Of a stretch of 64,000 nucleotides of DNA, positions 35,885 through 47,900 are shown piece by piece. The stretch lies in NCBI GenBank assembly GCA_025267735.1, contig CM046303.1:19954403-20018402 (forward strand), in the 5' to 3' direction. The DNA comes from Mactra quadrangularis (Eukaryota > Mollusca > Bivalvia > Venerida > Mactridae). A program made the position numbers and the translations under genes. The number at the start of each line of letters is the position of its first letter. The stretch's first letter is position 1. Under the pieces are notes generated by a model. It had not been told where the DNA came from. It ran no database searches and saw only the letters and a list, made by a program, of their open reading frames with translations.

Positions 35885-36029
35885 CAAAGAATGCAGGATA
35901 GACAGAGTGTTCAGTGTTCAGTTCCATGTTTGATAAGACCATGTTCATGTATACATGTATCAATAACAAAGCCATCAGATCTGTGTTGTTTGGTAAGACA
36001 TCAGATGATATGATGATGAACAATGAAGT
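35885..36029 (-). CDS. candidate internal exon, unknown gene
   Basis: On the minus strand a 145-nt segment is bounded by an acceptor (TATATCACAG|AC) and a strong donor (TTTG|GTAAGT). Only one frame is open, giving 48 residues with stretches such as LFIIISSDVLPNNTDLMALL and HVYMNMVLSNMELNTEHSV. Codons look gene-like but I do not recognise the product. The frame joins in phase to the exon at 36080-36149 upstream and to a short terminal exon at 31912. The intron to the upstream exon would be only 50 nt, which is unusually short. Confidence 0.4.
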
Positions 36030-36079
36030 CTGTGATATATGAAATAGACAAAACATAGAGTTAGAATATATGAACTTAC

Positions 36080-36149
36080 ATTAAAGACACATGTGGGTAC
36101 AATAACAAACATATGACTATATTCGTAATTTAAGCATATGGGGTTTTCT
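36080..36149 (-). CDS. candidate upstream exon, unknown gene
   Basis: A 70-nt minus-strand segment between an acceptor (ATAATGCAG|AG) and a donor (AAT|GTAAGT). It has one open frame (ENPICLNYEYSHMFVIVPTC, then VFN) and ends in phase 0, matching the next exon. The only in-frame ATG in the chain is within this exon, so translation, if any, could start here. It could equally be a spliced non-coding RNA. Confidence 0.33.
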
Positions 36150-36599
36150 CTGCATTATAGGAACAAACCACAATTTTGCTTACAAATGATCTTCAGCTAT
36201 CCCATATGTATACTTTTAATTAACGGGTACTGCCACATCAGATGAAAATCACAATGTTAAAAGGCAGCCTATAAAATTTTGGAAGCCAGAACTAACTACA
36301 ATGGTACAATAAAAAATGTGTACAAAGAACAACAGGATACCATCTATGTGTCATGCTTTTCAGTAATAAAGTGTAAATCACTGCCTTCGTAATGCTTGTG
36401 CACAGATGAAAAATCCCAAATTGGACATGAACAGACAAGAAGGTGTTCAATAGAAAGCAATGTATTATATACAGATCAAGCCAAATGAACGAATGTTTCT
36501 GAACAAAGTCATAATCATTACCATCATCATCATATTAATAAAATACAAAATTATCTGCATTATATCTTAACTACATGCTGTGCTAATTGGCAGACTCGT

Positions 36600-37786
36600 A
36601 ATTGACCTTACGCCAGACTACCTATGCTCCGCCCACCGATACACGTGGTACATTGTCCGACATTATCAGGGATTAATCCATGTCCCTAACCATTATATAT
36701 GTTTTGAAAGTAACAGGTTCAAATGCACGCTATTTACTTACTTGTCATCCGATTTCGATAAACTTAATATTTTTGAAAAGAGCATTGTCTCATCTATAAA
36801 ATGATACATTATTTATAAATATCCATTCATAAATATTCAAATTAAATGTGAATCCATTTGCTCCAACAAAAAAAATATACGCACAAAGAATAAGCAAGTT
36901 GAAAGAATACACTTAAATTTGAACGCTGGTAATAGTCGTTTGGATGTACGGATTTTAAACAGTAAAACAATAAAAAATATGATATTACGTAAGATATCAA
37001 ATGATGTACAGTTTATTAAAATATGTCAAGAAATATTAAAGATAAGGGGTGGGTATTAGGGCCTATCTAGACGGATTTGTGTTCAAATACATGCATATCA
37101 TTTACGAGATATCATATTTCCTTTAATTAATTTGTCTGAAAATGGCATTGTCATAACTTTCAAATGATTCCCCCTTTTATAATATCCATTGATATATTTT
37201 AAAAAAGGTAGGTTCATTTGCTCCAACAAAAAAACTATGCACAAAAATTATCAAAGAACGCATCTCACATTGAACGTTTGTAGAAATCCTTTATAAATCA
37301 GAAAACTGTTGGATACACACGAAAACAACTTTATATGCATGTTATCCTTAAAATGGTGAATAGGTGATACAATATGATGAGAAATAAAAAGTTAAGTGGG
37401 TCCATAGATCTTTGTGGTACATTTTGGGGGTAAACATGCATGAAAAATGTAATTTTCAACCTGATTTATTACATACTTATATTTATTGTCATTAGATTAT
37501 TATGTAGTTTATACTTTTATCACGGTATTTATAGACCCCATGTGTACATATTTTGACCATTCTTATTAGTTTTATTGAGTTTATTTTGTAATTTTCACTG
37601 AGAAGCCTACATAACTGTATATAGGGTCCATGCTAACGCATAAGAAACTCGATGTCCGTCAAGACCAGATGTCGGACAAAATGGCGGCCGATAAGCTGCT
37701 TATCTTAGATAAGCATCAGGGTATTAAATGCCGGACGCTGATTGGCTAATAGGAGCTGTCAATCAAATTCTGGCGTAAGGTCAATT
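36600..37786. mobile_element. 1.19-kb TIR element, non-autonomous
   Basis: AATTGACCTTACGCCAGA at the left and TCTGGCGTAAGGTCAATT at the right are exact inverted complements. Inside, two diverged copies of a ~365-bp segment recur (CATTTGCTCCAACAAAAAAA near 36854 and 37216). A further inverted pair (TTGTCCGACATT and GATGTCGGACAA) lies near the two ends. No transposase ORF. Superfamily not determined. Confidence 0.83.
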
Positions 37787-38018
37787 GGATACCAGATCCT
37801 TCTCAAAAACAGAAAGTTGATCATCATTGATCGGTTGACTTTCAAAACATTTTCCATACATTCTATTCAACTTTTAAACCACGATTCAAGATTCATCTCA
37901 TAAATTGATGAACATTTGCAATCTGAGACACTCGCATATCATATACCGATACAGATTTAATAAACAATCATTTTAAAACAAGATAAATTACAAATTTAAA
38001 AAATTCAAAATGTCTTAC
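37787..38018. other. AT-rich spacer
   Basis: Would be intronic in the candidate minus-strand transcript. Nothing else seen. Confidence 0.45.
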
Positions 38019-38110
38019 CTATATGAAAGTATCCAAACAACTGATTTGACAGGTGCGAGCTTTGAAATTTCAACAAAAACATTTCACACATTTTACCTAT
38101 TATCTACACC
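38019..38110 (-). other. candidate 5' exon of minus-strand transcript
   Basis: A strong donor on the minus strand (CATATAG|GTAAGACA) ends this segment. In the frame that would continue into 36080-36149, the reading is open for about 18 codons back to a TGA and has no ATG. This exon would therefore be 5' UTR if the transcript is coding. The start is unknown. Confidence 0.3.
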
Positions 38111-38829
38111 ATTGTATTAGGTATCAATAAAGCGCACGTGAATTAAGTTTCGCTCACGGTTTTCAACCAATCAAAACGCTTACCGCTAGTGATCATGACG
38201 TTTCATAAACTTGACTGCGGGGCAAAACGCATGGACTTAAAAGATTAGAAAATCACTCGTGGCTACCTCTCGGATGATTCCGTAAAATGACGATCAGAAT
38301 TAGCACGAGAATATCCGAGGCGTACCGAATATTTTGTCAGTCAAAGGTATGAGAAACGTGTACCGAGCCAACGACAATCCCAGTGGTCTCCCATCCAACC
38401 ATTAATCTCTCAGCCCATTACTCAATATGTAGCAGCGTATGTCTTAAACTGACTTTCAGGCGGAAAATATGTACATGTGTAAAGTTAAAAAACTGCGAAG
38501 TGTGAATTACATAATGTACCGTACGTAAACCTTCCCTCCATTTGAAAGAATGCAAAATCAGTTTAAAGTGAATTAACAAAAGTTTAACCAACGTCTTACA
38601 CAATACATTATTGTATCCAGAGTCTAGTAGGTTTCTCGATACTTGGGGAACGAGAATGACACAAAATAAAGTAGTCATGTTTATACATTTTGTTTCCTTT
38701 CCTAAAAACTAAGTATCTTTTTACGCGATTTGCGAAGAATTCCGACGATTTTCCGATGGAGACTGTCTTTTTATCCGATGGGAAGCATTTATAAGTGACA
38801 TCCCAGTTTGTTACGTCACGATCGACAAT
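38111..38829. promoter_or_regulatory. CpG-bearing promoter-like region
   Basis: Compared with the desert, this stretch is richer in CpG (GCGCACGTG, ATGACGTTTCAT, GTCACGATCG) and has a CCAATC box near 38167. A TTACGTCACG motif, like a cAMP-response element, lies about 15 bp upstream of the ATG at 38830. It sits between a candidate minus-strand transcript and a plus-strand ORF, so a bidirectional promoter is possible. No start site is demonstrated. Confidence 0.35.
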
Positions 38830-39060
38830 ATGGTGGTTAAGTCTACCACTCCACCCCCCCCCCCTGGTCTAAAGGACCTGTTATTTTCTCGAATTGAACA
38901 GATTAGCGATTATTATAGTCAAAATAATATAAAAGCCGGCTTAATTCTATCTTCAGTAGCATCCATTTTGTGTCTTTTCTTCTGGAGCCTCTCTTCGGGC
39001 GCCCGTATTTTAATGTTCATATTTGTTTTTGGTCACTTAGAGCAGGAATTTTATGTATAA
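38830..39060 (+). CDS. candidate small membrane protein or first exon
   Basis: A 76-codon ORF. After a Pro run (STTPPPPPGLKDLL) comes an amphipathic stretch (RIEQISDYYSQNN), then two hydrophobic segments (AGLILSSVASILCLFFWSL at ~36-54 and ARILMFIFVFG at ~58-68). It could be a short single- or two-pass membrane protein, or the first exon of a longer gene using a weak donor such as GCCC|GTATTT. It lies just after promoter-like sequence, and a 189-bp tandem array follows the stop at once. I do not recognise the family. The homopolymeric C run that encodes the prolines is prone to length errors. Confidence 0.33.
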   Translation: MVVKSTTPPPPPGLKDLLFSRIEQISDYYSQNNIKAGLILSSVASILCLFFWSLSSGARILMFIFVFGHLEQEFYV

Positions 39061-39660
39061 CCTCTCGCCTTGTATACGCCAGTACCCGGCTTAATCACTT
39101 TAACTCTGGATTCGAGCCATGAAACATGGCCCATCTGAAATCTGTTTTATCCACAAAACGTTAAGTACCGACTTTTAGTGGTCTCTGGCCCAAGCCCAAA
39201 GAATTTTCACAGGATGGCCACTGTGCCCACGTGATAGCCTTAGGTCTAATCTCTCGCCTGGTAGACGCCAGTACCCGGCTTAATCGCTTTAACTCTGGAT
39301 TCGAGCCAAGAAACATGGCCCATCTGAATGCTGATTTTATACACCAAACGTTATGATCCGACTTTAAGTGGTCTTTGGTTCAAGCCCATGGAATTTTCCC
39401 ATGGTAGCCACTATGTTCAAGTGATAGCCCTAGATCAGACCTCACGCGTGGTATCCGCCGTATCCGGCCAAATCGCTTTAACATGAGATTCGAGCCCTGA
39501 AACATGGCCCATCTGAGTGCTGATTTTATACACAAAACGTAAAGTACCGACATTTTGTTATTTCTGGTCCAATCCATGGAATTCTCTAAGGTTAGCCACT
39601 ATGCCAACGAGATAACCCTGAGTCAGACCTCTAACGTGGTATACACCATTATCCCAGTAA
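39060..39660. repeat. 189-bp tandem repeat, three copies plus stub
   Basis: Copies start at about 39061, 39250, 39440 and 39628 (CCTCTCGCCT, then ACGCCAGTACCCGGCTTAAT, GGATTCGAGCC, AAACATGGCCCATCTGA). They are noticeably G+C-richer than other arrays in the window. Divergence increases to the right. Confidence 0.9.
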
Positions 39661-40397
39661 AAAAATTGCTAGCAAAAATAGCACTTCGTGGCCAATTTTG
39701 CTAGCAAAAAAAATTTGCTAACTTCAGCGACGTAAATGAACTTAAGAAATTATTACAAATAAAGAAAATCATATAGATTTGTTTTATAACACTACATTTA
39801 ATCTTGGTAATTTTTATGTTTATACTGTCGCATTTAACACCCAATGTTTAAAGAAACCCCCGTCCTACCAAATGGTTTCTTATTACATGAACCAGAGACA
39901 AAGATAACATTCCCTGCATGAACGTAATTACAATCTTGCCACGAGCAGTTTTTAGAAACCTTAAAGAAAGAAATAGCTCTAACCTCTTTAAATTTTGTCA
40001 ATAATGCCAATAATGTTACCATAGTTACTGATAGGAAACAGGGCATAATAGGGGCATTCCAATCAATATTAGATAATACAACGATTGTTAATTGTTGGAA
40101 CCATATTTTTAATGATGTCAAGTTTTGAGTATCAAAACTTTGGGGAAAAGTGAAGACAAATGTTGCACGATTCCAATAAATGTATCGATTTAAAAATATT
40201 CGAAGAATCCAACGTCAAACTTGCATAAAATTCAAAAGTGGGCAACGGAAAATGGTTTTATATTTTCTAAGTCAAAAACACAATGTGTACATTCATTAAA
40301 GGGAAGTAACCCCGACTTGGACTTTGTTAATTTCACGCCGCTCTTTAATTGTTGAAGAGTAACAATGAGCGAGGTTTAATGTGAATTGAAGATTAAA
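39661..40397. other. INTS1 upstream region and 5' UTR
   Basis: An inverted TTGCTAGCAAAA motif is repeated at 39667-39715. A 95-codon minus-strand ORF (39834-40121) has a hydrophobic N-terminal part and many Cys but no family I know. The INTS1 5' UTR must lie within roughly the last 150 bp. No TATA box is evident. Confidence 0.4.
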
Positions 40398-40446
40398 ATG
40401 GACAGAGGAAAAGCTGCTGTTGGCAAAAGGCCTGGAAAGAATAAAG
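40398..40446 (+). CDS. INTS1: INTS1 exon 1 (start)
   Basis: Encodes MDRGKAAVGKRPGKNK, a basic N-terminus like that of other INTS1 proteins. The ATG is preceded by TTAAA, and the frame upstream is not open far. Ends in phase 1 at AAAG|GTATAT. Confidence 0.88.
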
Positions 40447-43400
40447 GTATATCTATACTGATCCCATTCTATCCATTTTATAGGGAAATCTGATAATTCG
40501 TTTTTAAAAGTGTCATACTATCCGGATAGAATTTTTCGGATATGATACATAAATGTACAAACTAGAGACACACAGTATGCTTAGTAAGACTCAATGTTTC
40601 TTTTATCATTCTATGTCACTGATTGAGTTCATGTTGTTGCTGTCAGTTTCTGTACAAATACAACTCTCCAAAGTTGACTGTATGTCGGTAAAAAATGTCC
40701 GACAATAAATATTGGAACTGCGTGTTAGTCAATCAAACCTGCAAGTTGAAAGCGGACTTCACTATGTCACCTAAAAAACTAACTTTGACAGTTTGAAGAT
40801 TTTATCCTGTATTTGAAGCAAATTTAATTTTGAAAGTATGAAACTGGGAAGAATTTGGCATGTTAAAGAAGTAAAACAAAACATTGTACAAATCAAACTA
40901 CAATCTATATAGTTAAAAGGTTTGATCCTTCTTTTATGATTCAGTGATAGTCAGTGAGTTCAAGCCAATATCCTATCACTTCCTACTTGTTATGCAGAAC
41001 TAGTCGTGTTATTTGCCATGAAAAATAAGTTGTTTTTCTGGTTTGCTTCAGATAGTTCTGTAAATACTGTATATATTTTAGGATTGTTTAAAAATTAAAT
41101 ACTGGGTTTTTCTCCATGTCAACTCAATTTAGGCTATATTATGGTTACCAGTGCACCTAACCTTGCTTTCCTGTACCCACGTCTGTAATCACTAATCAGT
41201 ACTCTCATACCCTTCTACGAGCCTGGCAATTTATCCACATACCTTATTAATGGAGGAAAATGTCAAATTTTCGTGGAAGGTCATAATGGCCTTGGGTAGA
41301 CTTGGAGCCCCTACCCCTTTAGGACTTGATTCGAAATCCCTGCACACTACTGATTGCAGTACTATTTGAGGACAATTGTTGAAACTTATAAAACTTTGTT
41401 TTAAATTCAGGTGCATTACCCCCTGGAGATTTGTTTGCTCTTGGAAGTAAACCTACAAAGCCTTCAGAATCTTCCCTGCATAAGTCTGCTTCTGCTCTTG
41501 GTGATAAGAAGTTATCTGCCCTTGGTGATAGAAAACGAGAACCAATAAGTTTGATAGCTTCTGGTCCAAGCAGTAAAAAACCTAAACTTCTTGGTTCTGG
41601 TCAAACATTTACTCCACTTGGTAGACCAACTGATAGAGATGCTGAGAAAAGATTATCTCCAGCTAATCTTACCAGTCAAGCTATTGATGAAACTAGTATT
41701 GAAGGTATGATTTGTAAATACTTTTACTTGTGAGAATTTTATTTTTGAGATTCCTGGATCATTCTTATAATGTTATTTAAGTATGTTATCTTTCAGTTTT
41801 CATTTTAATGGAAGGTGGAATTTTATTTGCTGTGCAAAAAATATTGTGTATTTGTTAATATATACATTGTATATAGTTTTATGATTATACACAGGGCTTG
41901 AATTTAACAAAAAATAGTACTTGCAAATTTTTGAGAGTTGATTTTATTTCAACTTGCAAAATTTAAAAAAATCACTCGCATTTGGTCTCCAAATTTTAAT
42001 AGCATACATAATAATTAAAATAAGCAGTATTAAAATAACATTATACTACACTCATTCATAATAGAACAATGGCATCATTGTGGAATAGACAAATAATTTC
42101 AAACATGTATTTTACTGTGAATTTTTAATTGATACTATCTATTTATCCGGTCGATTCAATGCTGATTTCAGCCTCATTAGTTTGGACAGTAATAGTTCTG
42201 GCAGTGATTTCAACTCGCGAAAATTTGCGAGTTAAAATTAAAGTCCCTCTCAATTTTCAAAACCCACTCGCATTTTGCGAGTATGCGAGCTAAAATTTTC
42301 GAACCCTGATTATACATACACAGACACTTTTCTTAGTAACTGAATTTTCTGTCAATATTCAGGGTTAATAGAGAAAAATTTTACTGTAAAATTTTTCAGG
42401 AAACATTCATACCGGTATTATTTTTAATAATTTAGCTTATTGGAGCAGTGGTCTAGTAGTAGGATGTATGTTTTGTGATCAAGAAGTCCTGATTTTGAAT
42501 TCTGTCATTGGCACTGCTAATTTCCTTAAGCAAGAAATTTACCTGTAGTTGCTTCTTTTCACCCATTTGTAATAGGGTACCTGCCAAGCATTTATAATTC
42601 TGTTGTGCCAATTTGTTGGCTTCACAAAAATCAGAGTAAATATACTCCCACAGGTTGATAGTGTGACAGATACCGGGTTTCTCAATGACCAGGGGTAAGA
42701 GCTGTAAAAGCTATAGATTTAAGTCTTTTCAAGGAATAGTGAGTAGGATGAATGTCTGTCTCATTATGCTTGAGAGAAGTCAAAATGGAGGCATAAAGTA
42801 CAATACATGATATATTTACTGATATCCTATATTTAATCATATTTTTTATAGTTGAGAGTACATCATTACTGAGTGAGGTTCTAAGTGCTGAAGAAAATTG
42901 TGACGATGACAGAGTTGAAGGTCTTCTCTGTGGGGCTGTAAAATATTTACAAAAAAATAGATCTAAACCTGATCATTTAATGTATCTAACATTGATGTAT
43001 CTTGCCAAGTGTAAACCTGATGTATTTAACTGTGATGTCGTCATTGAGGTAGGCACAATTTTCAGTGATTTCGCCACCGAAAGGTGTAAGTTATACCACA
43101 AAACAAAACTATCGAAGCTGAAAATGCCTGACCAGTTTAACCTGGTGAGTGATACACGTGTCTCTGATTTACTACGCAGTTAATTTCTAGGCGATAAATG
43201 TAGTACCGTCAACCAACTGACGTGTACTTGTTTCAATGATCATTGACAGGTGTTTACATACAATGTATATTGATATGCAGTCATACAGGGTAGAATAAAC
43301 ACTTTGCCCTCATTTTTTGCCCTGCTCGATTTGTACTTGAATTTAATGTGTAAGAAGTAATCATTAGTATGGATTTGTTAGGTTTCAATGTGCATGAAAG

Positions 43401-44944
43401 TCTTTCTGTATTTCAATACTTTGATTACTACCATGTTGGGAAAGGTGATAGGGCCTTTTAAAATTAAAAAGAAATATTGAAAACAAATGAGTTGTGAAAA
43501 TGGGGTCTATCCCGCTCAGTTGTGCTTTGGCAAAACACTTCTTGGTTTTGATTTTAGGTGCAACATTTTATCTTTGAAACCAATACAGGAATTCACTTGA
43601 AACTTCACATGTCTTTCGAGTTACCACTGGATGTCAAATGGCAAGTTGCATTACTCGAGCATGAATTTGACTGCATTATGTTTGTTTTTTCTTGAAGTTT
43701 CTTGGTTAATGCTTTTGGTGCTACATTTTGTCATTGCAACTACTGAAGGGATTCATTTATAACATCACACATGACTACATGGTTACTATTGGTGGGCAAG
43801 TACAAAGTTGCAAAACTCAAGCGTGAAATGTTACTTGATTGTGTCACTTAAATACTTAAAAGCTCTCTACTAGAACTTCACTTGCAAATTTTATCTCTTT
43901 AACTTATGAAAGTATCCATTTTAAATTTCTTTATTATTGACTTTGTTTACACCAACTATCTTGAGAGTTGAACCCCCCTGTTTGCAGACCACTCTTAGTG
44001 TTTATGCTTTAGAAAACAGCCGCTAAGAGTTACAATGTATATTCGTGGTTGAATATTTCTGTCATTTTTTTTCAATAATGCTAGAAATGAGCAAAATCTA
44101 TAATAACAGAGCAAACATAGAAAAGTTTGCTACAAAATGAGGAAAAAACTTACTTTGGAGGTGTGGAAATGGTTCCCTAAAACTTCATTAAAACATGTGT
44201 TTGGTAAATGTTAAATACTCATACATACTGAATATGTTTTATTGATTTTTTTGTCAGAAAAAAACCTACATTTTTTGAAAGAGTATTTCAAATTTTTAAT
44301 TTACAATGATTATACTAGTGAAAAAATATTATCATTTTAGGAGGGATTAATAAGGGTTATAGGACTTACCAGTTGGATAGTTTATTTTTCTGTCAGATGA
44401 AAATTAGCATTCTTAGATTGTCTGGATTAATTGTGTATTTTATTTATTTTCAGGCTTTTTGTTTTCTGTTAAAGAGAGATTTGTCATTAAATTTTAAATC
44501 AAAGGGTAATAGTCTAGTATCAGTTCTAGCATGTAATGTGTTAATGAAAGCTTTTAGTGATAAAGATGATTGGCCAGATGCTTTTGTCAAGGTAAGCATT
44601 ATTTTCTACTCTAATTAAAAGTTTAAGTGCAGTTTAAAGTCTGCTTCCATATAAGTGTTCAGCCGACTTTACAATCATGTACAATAACTCCTGATCTCTA
44701 AAATCACCCTCAGACAGGCGATCCCTCACAGTACCCATTTCACCTGGGTGGAGTGGAACAATTGTAGGTTTATGTCTTGCTCAAGGAAATTAGCAGTGCC
44801 CACAATGGGGATCGAACCCGGGATCTCTCGATCCATAGGCGTGGGTCCTACCACTGGACCACTGCTCCCTACACTAATCTCAGCTGTTGCCTTAATCTAC
44901 CAGTCCAAACCATGAGACTAATAATGATAATAATAATAATTATA

Positions 44945-44975
<31 letters not shown>

Positions 44976-47900
44976 CTTCATTTATTGTGGATAACATATT
45001 TGGTGTAAACCAATTTTCAATATGGTCCACGCAGATATTACTATGTACATATACATAATAACAATAACAATGAGATACAAATTTGGTGCAATATTTTACA
45101 TCTTGAAATTAACAAGCAAATTAAAAGTTTAAATATATAAACATACAAGAAAGGTTATTTAGTATCATATAAGGAGACATTTCATGAAATATGTGAATTC
45201 ATCATTATAATTTGACATAATAATCTTAAGAAAGTACTTATTTGAAAATAGATAGAAACCACTTAACCAATGTGGTGTACACTTTTAGTATGGAGTAAAT
45301 ACAGGTGTTAAATATAATGACATATTACATGAACAGAATTGTTTATTGAATTGTTCCAGTGCTTGAGACCATAATATGGCTATGACTGGTAAAAAGTGTC
45401 ATGGCCCAAGGTACTCTACTTAGATTTTAGCTGTGTAAGCAATTTTTGTATAGAGAAAGAATGATATTGTAGTGTTCTGTATCTCTGATAAATGTCTTTA
45501 AGTTCAGAGTTTTTGAGACACAATAATGTGGATTTTTGTATGTTAAGTCTGCTTTAAATCGTGAAATTTGGGATTTTCTGTATTTTGAAAGACAGTGACT
45601 ACAGTTATGATACCGTAACTCTAGACCCAGGGTCTAGAGTTACGAAAGTCCAATAACATGTATATGTTTCAACGTTTTAAAATCAGAAAAATTATCAATA
45701 TTCACTATTACTCAAAATAATCTAATATTTATGGTCGTTACTTATCCTAAGTACTGTCATTACAGGCGCCATTTTTTGTTTTTTGCAAAGGTTTTTACTG
45801 CAGTTACGGAACATTTAAACTATAGACCCTGGGTCTAGAGTTATGGTACAGTAACTATAGGCACTGCCATTTTGAAAATTTTGAACTTCCTCCTGAAGTA
45901 TGTACTGTTACATGTATGATGTTTAATCTATCTTCTGTATTACAGGTATATTTAGAAGATGCTCTTGGAGAAAGAGTATGGGTTGATAGATCAGATTGTA
46001 AAGGTTTTGTTGATAACATTATCACAGCTTTCAATACAAAACTACCCAAAGATGAAGTCACTTCATTAGAAATGAAATCTGAACATGGATCAGGTAATAC
46101 CTCTATTCTATATTTGCCCCTAAGCATATTGCTTGTACTACACTGTTATCTATGACTGTCTATTGTTGAAGTACTCTATATTTTGAGTTCCTGAGAACAT
46201 CTATTGTACATCAAACTTAGTTGACCTATTGTACATTTTTTAGATAATAGATTCCTTCTCTTTAGTACTTCATGATAGCATGGCTGAAAGTTTTAAGGTC
46301 TGGTCCTGAAGTTCAGGATAATTTATTAGCTGAGGCAGGCAGTATCGTAATAATCTTTATGCAAAACTTTTTTCATTTATTTGCAGTTAGCTTAGTTTAC
46401 CTCAAATGAGTTAAGGAAGTTGATAGCACATTTGCAATTGAGTGTAAATGATAAAATCAGCAAATACGTTAAAAAATTGACATTTTTGCCACTACCTGTC
46501 TACCATACAAAGGGGTCAATTAATTAACAAGGTCATGCATGTTTAAAGAATTAATGTAAAATAAACAGTATGAATGTATTTTAGTAGAACTTAGCAGTAT
46601 ATCGCAGAATATAAATGTTTCTGATACCAATATACTATAAAAAAAATAATTGTTATTACAGCAAGTCCTTTAATACATATAAGTGAGGATGATGATTCCA
46701 AGATGGAAGTAGATACAGAGAAGACATCATCATCAACATCATCATCTATATCATTTACTGGTGATGTACACAATGTACAAGTTTTACCAAGGTAATTCAG
46801 TAAAACTACATTCTGAAATCGCCCACTTTCAAATATCTGCCACCTCTTTTAATAGCAACCTTTAAATACAACCTTCTTGTGTAAGTCACCTTTCAATATC
46901 AGAAACCTTCTAATATCAAGTTCAGAAATTGGCCACTTTCAAATATCTGCCACCTCTCTTTAATAGCTACCTTTTAATATCTACAACCTTCTTGTATAAG
47001 TGACCTTCCAATATCAGATACCTTCATATATCTAGTAAAATTGTTCAACTTTAAATTTGTGATAAAATGTTGATAATAAAAATGTAGTATGAGGGGATAA
47101 TAAAGAGGGCTAAAAGTGATTATGAGTTAGTTATTTATAAGTTGTAATAACTTGTTTTACAATTGATTTGAAATAAGATTACTTTACACATTTTTGCAAG
47201 TTGATTTTATTTATCAAACACATCTTTACAGTGAATCTCTAATTACTAGTAATAATATTGATCTGTCTGGCTGTTTAAATGCTGATTTGAGCCTCATTAG
47301 TTTAGACAGAAATATGTTTGTGGTGATTTAAAATTTGCGCAAAATAACGCAAAATTTGTGAGTTGAAATTTAAGTTACTTGCAATTTTCAAAATCCACTC
47401 GCATTTTGTGTATGTGCAAGCTTTAATTCGAGCTCTGCTTTAATTTCATTGAGATATCGGAGCCTTAATTGTTCAAATACTTTATGTTTACATTGTGTGG
47501 AACATCAATGGGTTCAATATTCTTTAATATTTATTTTTGTACTTCCAAGTTTCAGCAAGATATCTGTGCCTTATTTGTTCAAATGCTTAAAGATTGTGTT
47601 GAACATCAAGGTAATATCTTTATTTTTTCTATCCCCAGGTTTCAGGCTCAGTTAGAAGATATAGAGACATCAACGATGGAATTAATACGAGACCAAATAG
47701 CCAAGAGGCAATTAATGGATGCATCATCTAAAACATTAATTAAACTATTAACTGTGACATGTGGTTATAGTGAGGTTAGATTACGTGCTGCACAAACATT
47801 AGAACTCTGGTTACAAAACCCTAAGGTAATTATACATATATCGAGGGTTTAGAGCAGAACGAACGTAACTTGCTCTTTTCTTGTATTGAGTTAAGACTGT

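Noticed and set aside
39834..40121. 95-codon minus-strand ORF upstream of INTS1
   Set aside because: No domain, splice signals or promoter context recognised. Kept only as a note in the upstream-region entry.
44777..45058. ORF with GDRTRDL and poly-Ile
   Set aside because: It translates a SINE B-box region and a TAA microsatellite, a common false protein in invertebrate databases.
47469..47640. N-terminal extension of INTS1 exon 7 frame
   Set aside because: The extra residues have no INTS1 counterpart, and an acceptor (CCCCAG) at 47638 restores phase with exon 6.
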